Positions 23,973 to 34,042 of a stretch of 64,000 nucleotides of DNA are shown here, in pieces (position 1 is the stretch's first letter; every line of letters begins with the position of its first letter). The stretch is from Mesorhizobium sp. M1E.F.Ca.ET.045.02.1.1. GTDB lineage: Bacteria; Pseudomonadota; Alphaproteobacteria; Rhizobiales; Rhizobiaceae. The stretch is taken from contig NZ_CP034447.1 in the NCBI RefSeq assembly GCF_003952485.1, positions 1,178,001-1,242,000 of the forward strand, given 5' to 3'. Under the pieces are notes generated by a model, which was not told the DNA's origin, did no database searches, and saw only the letters and a list, made by a program, of their open reading frames with translations. A program made the position numbers and the translations under genes.

Positions 23973-25169
23973 ATGCTGCCCCAGTCATCATCTCTGGCCA
24001 GCGCGCGTTACGCTTTCGAAGGCGTCCGCGCACAAATCCGCGATCTTCACACCGAGAACATTGCCAACCTCGCCTTGCGCGCCCGCGAACTGGGAGACGT
24101 GATCGCGCTCTGGTACGGCGAAGGCGACATGGTGACACCCGCCTTCATCCGCGACGCAGCGAAGGCGGCTTTCGACGAGGGGCTGACTTTCTACGTTCCC
24201 GACATGCGCGGCTTTGGGCCATTGAATGACGCATTGTCGGAGTACCAGACGCGCATCCATGACCAGCCGATCCCCATCGCGCGGACCACGGTTACGCCGG
24301 GTGGCATGCAGGCGCTCTATCTGGCGCTGGAACTTTTGGTCGATACCGGAACCAATGTCGTCTATGTCGCGCCGCAATGGCCGAACATCCACAACGCGAT
24401 CCATCTGATCGGCGGTGAGCCACGGCCGTTTTCGCTCGATTTCAAAGGCGACTGGCAGCTCGATCTCGACCGTCTATTCGCGGCCTGCGACGCGCGGACC
24501 CGCGCGATCTTCCTGTCGACGCCATCCAACCCGACGGGCTGGACCGCGTCGCGCGAGGAGATGCAGGCGCTGCTCGAATTCAGCCGGCGCACAGGCATCT
24601 GGATCATCTCCGACGAGGTCTACGGCCGGCTCTATTTCGACGGCGACGTCGCCCCGTCGATCCTGCAGATCGCCGAGGACGGCGACAGGGTGCTTTCGGT
24701 GAACAGTTTCTCGAAAGCCTGGGCGATGACCGGCTGGCGTATCGGCTGGCTCACCCATCCGTCAGGAGTGACCGACCAGCTCGGCGCCATGACCCAATAT
24801 GTCAACAGCGGCACGGCCGCTCCGATCCAGGCCGGCGCGGTTGCCGCGATCCGCCAGGGCGAACCGCTGGTCGAGGAGATCAGGCAGCGGATCACGACCG
24901 GCCTCGACCTCGCTTATGACAGACTGGCGCGGATTCCCGGCATCGTGCTGCCGGCCAGGCCGCGCGGCGGGATGTACGCGTTCTTCGCCCTGGAAGGCGA
25001 AAGCGACGCGCGACGCGCCTGCGCCCGGATTCTGGAGACGACGCGTGTCGGGCTCGCGCCCGGCCACCTGTTCGGCAACTCGGCGGCGGCATTCCTGCGC
25101 ATGTGCGTCTGCCGCGACAGCGGCCAGATCGAAACGGCGCTCGACCGCATGGTCGCCGCAATGAATTGA
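23973..25169 (+). CDS. PLP-dependent aminotransferase, class I/II
   Basis: About 398 residues of the aspartate-aminotransferase fold. TVTPGGMQALYLALELL, FLSTPSNPTGWTASREEM, IWIISDEVYGRLYFDG and VNSFSKAWAMTGWRIGWL are the standard motifs; the Lys of SFSKAW binds PLP and the late Arg of LRMCVCR should bind the substrate carboxylate. The start is uncertain: a TTG at 23964 has GAGG 8 bases upstream, while the ATG at 23973 lacks one. Downstream are an amino-acid binding protein and permease, so it likely deaminates an imported amino acid or aryl amino acid to a 2-oxoacid. That could feed an oxoacid oxidoreductase such as IorAB, which is speculative. Confidence 0.9.
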   Translation: MLPQSSSLASARYAFEGVRAQIRDLHTENIANLALRARELGDVIALWYGEGDMVTPAFIRDAAKAAFDEGLTFYVPDMRGFGPLNDALSEYQTRIHDQPIPIARTTVTPGGMQALYLALELLVDTGTNVVYVAPQWPNIHNAIHLIGGEPRPFSLDFKGDWQLDLDRLFAACDARTRAIFLSTPSNPTGWTASREEMQALLEFSRRTGIWIISDEVYGRLYFDGDVAPSILQIAEDGDRVLSVNSFSKAWAMTGWRIGWLTHPSGVTDQLGAMTQYVNSGTAAPIQAGAVAAIRQGEPLVEEIRQRITTGLDLAYDRLARIPGIVLPARPRGGMYAFFALEGESDARRACARILETTRVGLAPGHLFGNSAAAFLRMCVCRDSGQIETALDRMVAAMN

Positions 25170-25243
25170 CGCCCTGCTGGAATCGGGGCGGCAAAAAACC
25201 GTGCGGGGCCAACCCGCCCGTTCAACAACAGAGGGAACAAGAT

Positions 25244-26041
25244 ATGAACTTTACCCGTCGCAACCTGCTTCTGCTAGCCGCCACCATCGGCATTGTAGCC
25301 GGCCCCGCCGCGTCTCACGCCGCTGACGTGCTCAATGTCGGCGCCTACCCGACCAATCCTCCGTTCGAGTACAAGAACGAGGGCGGCACATTCGAGGGCT
25401 TCGAGGTCGACATCGTCAACGAAGCGGCGAAGCGCGTCGGCATGACCACCGATATCGCCGACCTCGGATTCCAGGCGCTGTTCGCGGCGACAACGTCGAA
25501 GCGCATCGACGTGGCCATATCCTCCATCACGATCACCGCGGAGAGGCTGAAGTCACAGTCCTTCACCCAGCCCTACTACGATTCCGACATGGGCATCGCC
25601 ACCAAGACCGACAGCGCGATCAACACCGAAGCCGACCTCAAGGGCAAGGTCGTCGGCGTCTTGTCGGGCTCGACTGGAGAAACCTGGGTCAAGGAGCATC
25701 AGCAGGCCGACGGCTTCAGCGACGTGAAGGGCTATGACACGCAGCAGAACCTGCTGCTCGACCTCAGCGCCGGACGCGTCGACGCGGCCGTCAGCGACAT
25801 ACCCGGCGTGCAGTACTCCTTCAAGAAAATGAAGGATCTCGTCGTCAAGGAACGCATCAAGACCGGCGAGCAATACGGCCTGATGATGACCAAGGACCAT
25901 CCGCTGCTCGGCAAGCTGAACGACGCGTTGACCGCGATGAAGAAGGACGGCACGATCGCGGCGATCCACAAGAAGTGGTTCGACAGCGATGCTCCGGCCG
26001 ATTCCTCCACCGTCAAGGAAATGCCGCTGCCCAAGGCCTGA
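25244..26041 (+). CDS. amino-acid-type ABC transporter substrate-binding protein
   Basis: A 265-residue periplasmic binding protein of family 3. Signal region NFTRRNLLLLAATIGIVAG with cleavage after ASHA; then DVLNVGAYPTNPPFEYKNEGGTFEGFEVDIVNEAAKRVG in outline, the typical ligand-binding start with the GFEVDI motif. GAGGG stands 8 bases before the ATG at 25244; the longer open frame upstream is not coding-like. A permease gene follows after a hairpin. It likely binds a polar or aromatic amino acid. No ATPase gene follows in the operon. Confidence 0.9.
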   Translation: MNFTRRNLLLLAATIGIVAGPAASHAADVLNVGAYPTNPPFEYKNEGGTFEGFEVDIVNEAAKRVGMTTDIADLGFQALFAATTSKRIDVAISSITITAERLKSQSFTQPYYDSDMGIATKTDSAINTEADLKGKVVGVLSGSTGETWVKEHQQADGFSDVKGYDTQQNLLLDLSAGRVDAAVSDIPGVQYSFKKMKDLVVKERIKTGEQYGLMMTKDHPLLGKLNDALTAMKKDGTIAAIHKKWFDSDAPADSSTVKEMPLPKA

Positions 26042-26062
26042 TCGGCTACCGGCAAACAAGCG

Positions 26063-26097
26063 ACGTGCCGGCTCCAAAGGCCGGCACGTCCGTTTTC
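26063..26097 (+). terminator. intercistronic hairpin / partial terminator after the binding-protein gene
   Basis: ACGTGCCGGC (26063-26072) and GCCGGCACGT (26080-26089) form a perfect 10-pair stem with a 7-base loop, followed by CCGTTTTC. It probably stops or slows part of the transcripts, keeping the binding protein in excess over the permease. Confidence 0.8.
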
Positions 26098-26202
26098 ACG
26101 CATGACTTTCCCGGAACCCTTATCCGTTCGGCCAAGCCGATCTCAGTGTCCCCGGGTCTGGCTCCGGCGTCGTAGGGCGCAACACGGTTGGGGAATGCTC
26201 CC

Positions 26203-26877
26203 ATGTCGCTGATCGACACTTTCTTCAATCCCGACGTCATCGCGTCCAGCCTGCCGGCGCTGTTGCGCGGCTTCCTCAATACGCTTCTGCTCGGGCTGCT
26301 CAGTATCATTATCGGCATAGTTGTCGGACTGGCGATCAGCCTGGTGCGGCTCTACGCGCCGAAGCCGCTCCGGCTGCTCGCGGTCGGCTACATCGATATC
26401 TTCCGTGCCCTGCCGGTGCTGGTGGTGCTGATCCTGATCTACTACGCGCTGCCGTTCCTCGGCATACGCCTCTCGTCATGGACATCCGCGGTGACGGCAT
26501 TCGCCATCATCATGTCCGCCTATTCGGCGGAGGTGTTCCGCTCCGGCATCGAGAGCATTCCGCGCGGCCAGTTCGAGGCGGCGCAGGCGCTTGGCCTGCC
26601 GTTCGTGCTGACGCTGCGCAAGGTGGTGCTGCCGCAGGCGATCCGCGTGGTCATTCCGCCGATGACCAGCAACTGCGTCTCGATGTTCAAGGACACGTCG
26701 CTTGCCTCCACCGTGGCGTTGCCGGAATTGCTCAAGGAAGCGACCAATGCGCAGTCGCTCTATGCCAACCCCTCTCCGCTGATCGGCGCGGCCCTGGTCT
26801 ACCTCGTCTTCCTCTGGCCGATGGTCCGCCTCGTCAGCCTGCTCGAGCGCCGCTTCAAGGACGAGAAGGCGCGCTGA
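26203..26877 (+). CDS. amino acid ABC transporter permease
   Basis: A 224-residue HEQRo/HisMQ-type permease with five or so membrane helices ([31 protein letters not shown] in the first half) and the EAA loop as [23 protein letters not shown]. The ATG at 26203 starts at the family N-terminus; a TTG at 26188 is the alternative. It is the only permease in this operon and no amino-acid ATPase gene follows, so the importer must either form a permease homodimer with an ATPase encoded elsewhere or share one. Confidence 0.88.
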   Translation: MSLIDTFFNPDVIASSLPALLRGFLNTLLLGLLSIIIGIVVGLAISLVRLYAPKPLRLLAVGYIDIFRALPVLVVLILIYYALPFLGIRLSSWTSAVTAFAIIMSAYSAEVFRSGIESIPRGQFEAAQALGLPFVLTLRKVVLPQAIRVVIPPMTSNCVSMFKDTSLASTVALPELLKEATNAQSLYANPSPLIGAALVYLVFLWPMVRLVSLLERRFKDEKAR

Positions 26878-26926
26878 ACTCACCAACCGATCCCCAGCCA
26901 TCCAAGTCTTTCGCAGGAGCCTGCCC

Positions 26927-28216
26927 GTGAACAAGCATCAGACCGACAATACCAACGCCGCCGCGTTCCCGGTCGAAAAGGTCCGCGCCATGTTTCCGGC
27001 GCTCCGGCAGGCGGGCGACTTCATCTTCATGGACAACGCCGCCGGCGCGCAGATCCCGCAAAGCGTGTTCGACGCGGTGACCAACCATCTGGTCGCGCAC
27101 AATGTGCAGCGCGGCGGCCGCTATGGCCGCAGCGTCACCGTCGACCGGTCGGTCGCTGAGGCGCGCGAGAGCGTGGCGCTTTTGATCAACGCCTACAGCC
27201 CGTCCGAAATCTGCTTCGGCATGAACGCCACCTCGTTCATCCGTCTGGTCAGCCTCGGCATCGGCCAGATGCTTTCCAAGCACGTGGATATGGGGCGTGA
27301 CGAGATCGTTGTCACCGACATGGACCACGACGCCAATATCGCCACCTGGCTGGCGTTGGAATCCGCAGGCGCAAAGTTCAAATGGTGGCGCATGCGCGAG
27401 GACGGCAACCTCCATGTCGACGACCTCGAGCCGCTGGTGTCGGAGCGCACCCGGCTCGTCGCCTGCACGGTGACGGCGCATTCGATCGGCTCGATCGTCG
27501 ATGTCGCTTCGGTTGCCAGGATCGCGCATGCGGCCGGCGCCGAAGTGTTCCTCGACAGCGTGCATTACGGTCCGCACGGGTTGATCGACGTGCAGGCCTG
27601 GGATTGCGACTATCTCGTCTGTTCCGGGTACAAGAATTTCTCGCCGCATATGGGCTTCCTGTGGGGTCGCTTCGACACGCTGAAGCGGCTGCCGACCTTC
27701 CGCGAGGATTTCATTCCCGACGAGCCGCCCTACAAGGTCGAAGCCGGCACCTTCATCTACGAGAACGTCTCCGGCATGGACGCGGCGGTCCGCTATCTGG
27801 AATCGGTCGGCCGCAATTTTCTGCCCGAGAACAACCGCTCGCGCCGCGACAACATCGTCGCCGGCATGAACGCCATCCGCGACTACGAGCTGACGCTGAC
27901 GCGCGAGATGTTCAAGGTGCTGAAGGCGTGCGGCGCCACGATCTACGGCGTCGCCGAGGAAGACCGCATCCACGAACGTGTGCCGACCTTCTGCTTCAAC
28001 ATCGGCAAGCTCTCGCCGCAAAGGATCGTCGAGGATATGGCGGCCCTGCAGATCGGCATCCGCGACGGCCATATGTATGCGCCAAGGCTGATGAAGCGGC
28101 TCAACCTGTCCATGGACAGCGGCGCAATCCGTGCCTCGCTGGTGCATTACAACACGGTCGAGGAGGTGCACCGCTTCGGCGAGACGCTGCGGGCGATTAT
28201 CGCCAAGCTGTCGTGA
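26927..28216 (+). CDS. class V aminotransferase / cysteine desulfurase-family protein
   Basis: A 429-residue PLP enzyme of the cysteine-desulfurase-like (TIGR01976-type) group. [17 protein letters not shown] near residue 35, [37 protein letters not shown] and the PLP-lysine motif [11 protein letters not shown] are clear. GTG start at 26927 with GGAG about 9 bases upstream. No obvious conserved Cys loop of true desulfurases is seen near the C-terminus, so it may instead act as a lyase or aminotransferase on an amino-acid derivative. It is the last gene of the operon and is convergent with dppF after 84 bases. Confidence 0.87.
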   Translation: MNKHQTDNTNAAAFPVEKVRAMFPALRQAGDFIFMDNAAGAQIPQSVFDAVTNHLVAHNVQRGGRYGRSVTVDRSVAEARESVALLINAYSPSEICFGMNATSFIRLVSLGIGQMLSKHVDMGRDEIVVTDMDHDANIATWLALESAGAKFKWWRMREDGNLHVDDLEPLVSERTRLVACTVTAHSIGSIVDVASVARIAHAAGAEVFLDSVHYGPHGLIDVQAWDCDYLVCSGYKNFSPHMGFLWGRFDTLKRLPTFREDFIPDEPPYKVEAGTFIYENVSGMDAAVRYLESVGRNFLPENNRSRRDNIVAGMNAIRDYELTLTREMFKVLKACGATIYGVAEEDRIHERVPTFCFNIGKLSPQRIVEDMAALQIGIRDGHMYAPRLMKRLNLSMDSGAIRASLVHYNTVEEVHRFGETLRAIIAKLS

Positions 28217-28300
28217 TCTGATCTCTTCGCGAGAGGGGGGCGCGAAGGATCGCCAAGCCTCCCATTCTCCTGCTCCGCCCTGGGATTGACGACGCGGGGA

Positions 28301-29128
<828 letters not shown>

Positions 29129-29141
29129 GCGTTGGCTCCGG

Positions 29142-29993
29142 TCATGCACTAGCTCCCGAGGGCGCCGGCTCGAACAGCATGTCGGAGACGGTCGGCAGAC
29201 GGTCGCCGACGGCGTTCTCCGGCAGCGCCGACAGCAGCGCGCGCGTGTAGTTGCTCTTCGGGCTTTCGAACAGCGACAGCACGTCGGCCTCTTCCATCTT
29301 GCGGCCCTTGTACTGGACGATGACGCGGTCGGCGGTTTCGGCGACCACGCCCATATTGTGGGTGATCATGATCAGGCCCATGCCGTATTTGGCCTGCAGC
29401 GAGACCAGTAGATCGAGGATCTGCTTCTGGATGGTGACGTCGAGCGCCGTCGTCGGCTCGTCGGCGATCAGGAGCTTCGGATTGCAGGCGATCGCCATCG
29501 CGATCATGATGCGCTGGCATTGGCCGCCCGACATCTGGTGCGGGAAGGAATTGAGCCGCTCGGCCGGTTCGGGAATGCCGACCTGCTTCAAAAGCTCGAT
29601 GGCGCGCGCGCGGCGCTGCGCCCGGTCCATGCCGAGATGGAAGCGCAACACCTCCTCGATCTGGAAGCCGACGGTGAAGCACGGATTGAGGCTGGCGATC
29701 GGCTCCTGGAAGATCATGGCAATGTCCTTGCCGATGATCCTGCGGCGCTCGGCCGGGCTGATCTTGAGGAGATCGCGGCCGCCAAACGTCATGCGGTCGG
29801 CGGTGACGGTGGCGGTCCACGGAAGCAAGCCCATCACCGCCAGCATCGACACCGACTTGCCGGAGCCGGACTCGCCGACGATGGCGAGCACCTCGCGCTC
29901 GTCGACATGGAGCGATACGCCGTCGACGGCGCGGAACGGGCCTGAGGCGGTCTGGAATTCGACGACGAGGTTGTGGATGTCGAGCAATGCCAT
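29142..29993 (-). CDS. dppD: dipeptide ABC transporter ATP-binding protein
   Basis: A 283-residue ATPase with Walker [13 protein letters not shown]-loop [16 protein letters not shown], signature [15 protein letters not shown], Walker [15 protein letters not shown] and ITHNMGV. The signature reads GGQCQR where most have GGMRQR or GGQRQR. The ATG at 29993 overlaps the dppC stop (TAATG), fixing the start. Pairs with dppF. Confidence 0.92.
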   Translation of the reverse strand: MALLDIHNLVVEFQTASGPFRAVDGVSLHVDEREVLAIVGESGSGKSVSMLAVMGLLPWTATVTADRMTFGGRDLLKISPAERRRIIGKDIAMIFQEPIASLNPCFTVGFQIEEVLRFHLGMDRAQRRARAIELLKQVGIPEPAERLNSFPHQMSGGQCQRIMIAMAIACNPKLLIADEPTTALDVTIQKQILDLLVSLQAKYGMGLIMITHNMGVVAETADRVIVQYKGRKMEEADVLSLFESPKSNYTRALLSALPENAVGDRLPTVSDMLFEPAPSGASA

Positions 29994-30904
29994 TACGACC
30001 TCCTGAGCTTCGGATCGAGCGCGTCGCGCAAGCCGTCGCCGATCAGGTTGATGGCGAGCACGGTAATCAGGATGGCGAGGCCAGGGAAGGTCACCACCCA
30101 CCAGGCGCGCAGGATGAACTCGCGCGCCGAGGCCAGCATGGTGCCCCATTCCGGCGTCGGCGGCTGCGCGCCGAGGCCGAGGAAGCCAAGTGCTGCGGCT
30201 TCCAGGATGGCGTTCGAGAAGGACAGCGTGCCCTGGACGATCAGCGGCGCCAGGCAGTTCGGCAGGATGGTGCGAAGCATCAGGCGCAGATGTCCGGCGC
30301 CCGCGACCTTGGCCGCCACAACATATTCGCGGCTCTTCTCGGCCATGACGGCGGCTCGCACGAGGCGGGCGAAATGCGGCTGCAGCACCAGGGAGATCGC
30401 CAGCATCGCATTGAACAGGCCAGGACCGAGGATGGTGACAAGCACCAGCGCCAGAAGCAACGACGGGAAAGCCAGGATCAGGTCCATGACGCGCATGATC
30501 GCGACGTCGACCCAGCCACGGAAATAACCGGCAAGCAGGCCGAGCGTGATGCCGCCGGTGAGCGCCAGCGTGACCACGACCGCGCCGATCAGCAGCGAGA
30601 AGCGCGCCCCGTAGAGCAGGCGCGAGAGGATGTCTCGGCCGACCGGATCGGTGCCGAGCAGATATTGGGTGCTGCCGCCCGTCTGCCAGGCCGGCGGCCG
30701 GAGGAACGCGGTCTTGTCCTGCACGTCGGGCGCGTAGGGCGCAAGCAGCGGCGCGAAGAGCGCGGCCAGCACCAAAAGGATGAAGACGAACAGGCCGATG
30801 ACAGCGCCGCGGTTCACCGAGAAATAGTGCCAGAAGGTCTTGAAGCCGGTCAGTCGGTCCGGGCTGCCGGCGGCCATGGGGGCGATTTCGGTCGACTGGC
30901 TCAT
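29993..30904 (-). CDS. dppC: dipeptide ABC transporter permease
   Basis: A 303-residue permease with an N-terminal cytoplasmic segment, first helix GAVIGLFVFILLVLAALFAPLLAP, then GTDPVGRDILSRLLYGARFSL, the DppC hallmark, and an EAA loop in YVVAAKVAGAGHLRLMLRTILPN. ATGA overlap with dppB at 30904 and TAATG overlap with dppD. About six helices are predicted by eye. Confidence 0.92.
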   Translation of the reverse strand: MSQSTEIAPMAAGSPDRLTGFKTFWHYFSVNRGAVIGLFVFILLVLAALFAPLLAPYAPDVQDKTAFLRPPAWQTGGSTQYLLGTDPVGRDILSRLLYGARFSLLIGAVVVTLALTGGITLGLLAGYFRGWVDVAIMRVMDLILAFPSLLLALVLVTILGPGLFNAMLAISLVLQPHFARLVRAAVMAEKSREYVVAAKVAGAGHLRLMLRTILPNCLAPLIVQGTLSFSNAILEAAALGFLGLGAQPPTPEWGTMLASAREFILRAWWVVTFPGLAILITVLAINLIGDGLRDALDPKLRRS

Positions 30905-31911
30905 CACGCCGCCCTGATACGCGGGTTGATGACGGCGTAGAGCACGTCGACGATGAGGTTCACGGCCATGACGATGAGCGCGATCAAAAGCAGCCCTGAC
31001 TGCACGACGACATAGTCGCGCTTGAAGATGGAATCGACCATCCACTTGCCGATGCCCGGCCAGGCGAAGATGGTCTCGGTAAGGATGGCGCCGGCAAGCA
31101 GCGTGCCGACCTGCAGGCCGATGGTGGTGACCACCGGGATCAGCGCGTTGCGCAGGGCATGCACGCCGATGACGCGGGCGGCGGAAAGGCCCTTGGCGCG
31201 GGCGGTGCGGACGTAGTCCTCGCCCAGCACCTCGAGCATGGCCGAGCGCGTCTGGCGGGCGATCACCGCCAGCGGAATGGTGCCGAGCACGATCGCCGGC
31301 AGGACGAGATGGCTGAGCGCCGAGCGCAGCGCGTCCCACTTGCCGTAGAGAATGCTGTCGATGGTCATGAAGCCGGTGATCGGCTTCAGAAAGAACTGCA
31401 GGCCCATGCGGCCCGATACCGGCGTCCAGCCGAGATAGCCGGAAAAGAAGATGATGAGCAGCAGGCCCCACCAGAAGATCGGCATGGAATAGCCGACAAG
31501 GGCAGTGCCCATCAGCGACTGGTCGAACCATGAGCCGCGCTTGACGGCCGCGAATATGCCGGCCGGAATGCCGATCACCATGGCGAAGATCATGGCGAAG
31601 AAGGACAGTTCCAGCGTCGCCGGGAAGAGCGTCTTGAACTCTTCCATCACCGGGCGCTTGGATGAAATGGAAACGCCGAAATCGCCGGTGGCGACCTCGC
31701 CGACATAGCGCGCGTACTGCTCCCAGATCGGCAGATTGTAGCCGAACTGTTCCTTGAGCTCTTCGTAGCGCGCCGGCGATACGCCATGCTCGCCGGCCAT
31801 GGCCAGGATCGGATCGCCGGGCAGCAGCCGGACGAAAGCGAAGGCGCAGATGGTGATGCCGACCAGGGTCGGGATCAGGAGGGCGATTTTGTTGAGAAGA
31901 TATCGGAGCAT
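30904..31911 (-). CDS. dppB: dipeptide ABC transporter permease
   Basis: A 335-residue permease: LRYLLNKIALLIPTLVGITICAFAFVRLLPGDP is the DppB first helix and PGDP motif; EDYVRTARAKGLSAARVIGVHALRNALIPV is the EAA coupling loop. I take the ATG at 31911; a TTG two codons upstream is possible. It is separated from dppA by 51 bases that hold a strong hairpin. Confidence 0.92.
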   Translation of the reverse strand: MLRYLLNKIALLIPTLVGITICAFAFVRLLPGDPILAMAGEHGVSPARYEELKEQFGYNLPIWEQYARYVGEVATGDFGVSISSKRPVMEEFKTLFPATLELSFFAMIFAMVIGIPAGIFAAVKRGSWFDQSLMGTALVGYSMPIFWWGLLLIIFFSGYLGWTPVSGRMGLQFFLKPITGFMTIDSILYGKWDALRSALSHLVLPAIVLGTIPLAVIARQTRSAMLEVLGEDYVRTARAKGLSAARVIGVHALRNALIPVVTTIGLQVGTLLAGAILTETIFAWPGIGKWMVDSIFKRDYVVVQSGLLLIALIVMAVNLIVDVLYAVINPRIRAA

Positions 31912-31924
31912 CGTCAAATGGAAT

Positions 31925-31952
31925 GGGGCGGCGCTGGAATTTGCGCCGCCCC
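31925..31952 (-). terminator. intercistronic hairpin between dppA and dppB
   Basis: GGGGCGGCGC and GCGCCGCCCC form a perfect 10-pair GC-only stem with an 8-base loop. There is no U-run, so it is probably an mRNA-stabilising or attenuating stem that favours dppA expression. Confidence 0.7.
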
Positions 31953-31962
31953 GTTCGCAATA

Positions 31963-33561
31963 TTACTCGGACTTGTCAACGCCGTCGAAGCGGTGAATGC
32001 CGAGCGGGTCCATCTTGTAGCCGGTGACGTTGTTGCGAACGACCGAGTAGACCTGGCTGTGGGCCAGGAGGAAGGCGGGCGCCTGCTTGGCGAAGATCAC
32101 CTGCGCCTGCTCATAGAGCTTGGTGCGCTCGCCCTGGTCGCTGGTCTTCTTGGCCTTCTGGATCAGGTCCTCGAAGTCCTTGTCGCACCAGCTCGAGTAG
32201 TTCGACACACCGATGGCCGAGCAGGCAAAGAGGGTGGCGAAGAAGTTGTCCGGATCGCCGTTGTCGCCGGTCCAGCCGATCTGGAAGGCGCCGGGACGCT
32301 CTTTCTTCTTGCCTTCCTCGCGATACTTCGTCCACTCGTAGTTGACGATTTCGGCCTTGACGCCGACCTTGGCCCAGTCGGCCTGGATCAGTTCGGCCGC
32401 GCGCTGGAAGTTCGGGTTGTAAGGACGAACGCGGTCGGAGGCCCAGAGCTGGATTTCCTTCAGACCGGCATCGGCCAGCACCTTCTTGGCCGCTTCCGGA
32501 TCATAGGAATCGAACTTCACGTCCTTGTCCCAAGACCACATGGTCGGCGGGATCAGGTTCTGGGCAGGCGTAGCACCGGCATCCTGGAACAGCGACTTGA
32601 TCAGGGCTTCCCGGTCGATCGCCTGATTGAGCGCATGGCGAACCTCGGGCTTGTCGAGCGGCGGGATCGTCGTGTTGTAGCTCATATAGCCGATGTTGAG
32701 GCCGGCCTGATCGAGCAGGGTCACGTCCTTGTTGGCCTTGATGGTGGCGATGTCGGCCGGGTTCGGATAGGGAGCCACGTCGCATTCGCCGGCCAGCACC
32801 TTCTGGATGCGGGCGGTCGCGTCAGGCGTGATGGCGAAGACCAGATCGTCGATCTTCTCCTTGCCCTTGAAGTAGTCGGGGTTGGCCGCGTAGCGGATGA
32901 CCGAATCCAGCTGGTAGTCGACGAACTGGAAGGGGCCGGTGCCGATCGGCTTGGTCGAGAAGTCGGCCATCTTGCCGTCCTTCTCGAGCTGGTCGGCATA
33001 TTCCTTCGACACGATCGAGGCGAAGTCCATGCCGAGATTGGCCAGCATCGGCGCGTTCGGCTCGGTCAGCGTCAGCTTGACGGTGAGGTCGTCGACCTTT
33101 TCCCACTTGGCGACATATTTCGGCATGTCCATGCCGGTGTAGTAGTCCCAGGTCAGGTTCGGCAGATACTTCTCGCCGTTCCACGGATTCTGCTTGTTGA
33201 ACTGGCGGTCGAACGAGAAGACGACGTCATCGGCATTGAGGTCGCGGGTCGGCTTGAAATAGTCGGTGGTCTGGAACTTCACGCCCGGATGCAGGTGGAA
33301 AGTATAGACCAGGCCGTCATCCGAGATTTCCCATTTGTCGGCAAGGCCGGGCTCGATCTCGGTGCCGCCATGCTTGAACTCGACCAGACGCGAATAGACG
33401 GTGCGCGACGAGGCGTCGAAGTCGTTACCGCCCGTCGTCGTACCCGGGTCGAAATTGGCCGGCGACGCTTCCGAGCAATAGACAAGCGTCTTTGCATTGG
33501 CCATGCCACCCAGGACGCTTGCAGCCAGCAACGCGGCTGCAAAAGTCATTGTCTTTTTCAT
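31963..33561 (-). CDS. dppA: dipeptide ABC transporter substrate-binding protein
   Basis: A 532-residue family-5 binding protein with a Sec signal (KKTMTFAAALLAASVLGG, cleavage after ANA). Strong similarity to enterobacterial DppA is visible: CSEASPANFDPGTTTGGNDFDAS-type start, LNADDVVFSFDRQ, GTGPFQFVDYQ and IGWTGDNGDPDNFF. This last segment is a DppA/heme-dipeptide binding hallmark. The ATG at 33561 has AGGGAG with an 8-base gap; the longer open frame upstream lacks coding character. First gene of dppABCDF, likely importing dipeptides and perhaps delta-aminolevulinate or heme as known for Dpp systems. Confidence 0.93.
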   Translation of the reverse strand: MKKTMTFAAALLAASVLGGMANAKTLVYCSEASPANFDPGTTTGGNDFDASSRTVYSRLVEFKHGGTEIEPGLADKWEISDDGLVYTFHLHPGVKFQTTDYFKPTRDLNADDVVFSFDRQFNKQNPWNGEKYLPNLTWDYYTGMDMPKYVAKWEKVDDLTVKLTLTEPNAPMLANLGMDFASIVSKEYADQLEKDGKMADFSTKPIGTGPFQFVDYQLDSVIRYAANPDYFKGKEKIDDLVFAITPDATARIQKVLAGECDVAPYPNPADIATIKANKDVTLLDQAGLNIGYMSYNTTIPPLDKPEVRHALNQAIDREALIKSLFQDAGATPAQNLIPPTMWSWDKDVKFDSYDPEAAKKVLADAGLKEIQLWASDRVRPYNPNFQRAAELIQADWAKVGVKAEIVNYEWTKYREEGKKKERPGAFQIGWTGDNGDPDNFFATLFACSAIGVSNYSSWCDKDFEDLIQKAKKTSDQGERTKLYEQAQVIFAKQAPAFLLAHSQVYSVVRNNVTGYKMDPLGIHRFDGVDKSE

Positions 33562-34042
33562 TGAGCACTCCCTGATGTTCTTCCAAGCCCCTCTATCAGG
33601 CTCGAGAAGCGCGCATATAAGCACCGTTTTTAGGGCTTTGGAACACCCCGTTTGCGTACCCCATGGTAAGCAGGAAAAGAATCCGGATTTTCCTCAAATA
33701 GCGGAAATAGTGAGTAGAATTTTCCGCTCACGACATTGTTAACGACCGCATTTTTTTATTGATCGATCCCCTCCCGAAATCAGATCCGGGAGCTTCCCGC
33801 CCGCAATCCGGCTCGCAATCGGCGCGCAGTTCAAGCGACGGTTGGAGGAACAGGTTTCGACGGCAAATCTTTCCGCCGCTGCCGCTGGGGCAAGACTTGC
33901 ACGGCCGCCGATAGACGCAATACATAGACGGCATGCCGGATTTCTTGGGGAATCCGCAATCGGCGCCAGCGGAGGAGGCCTCTGACATTGGAGGCGGGCG
34001 CGACACGAGACTGTGAGACCAAGGATACCAGGGAGGGATTTG
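33562..34042. other. 481-base divergent intergenic region, no gene recognised
   Basis: The region separates leftward dppA and rightward fadD-like genes. It must contain both promoters. AT-rich stretches occur at about 33705-33765 (TTGTTAACG, ATTTTTTTATTGATCGATCC). Small open frames on either strand look random. I could not place promoter boxes with confidence. Confidence 0.6.
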
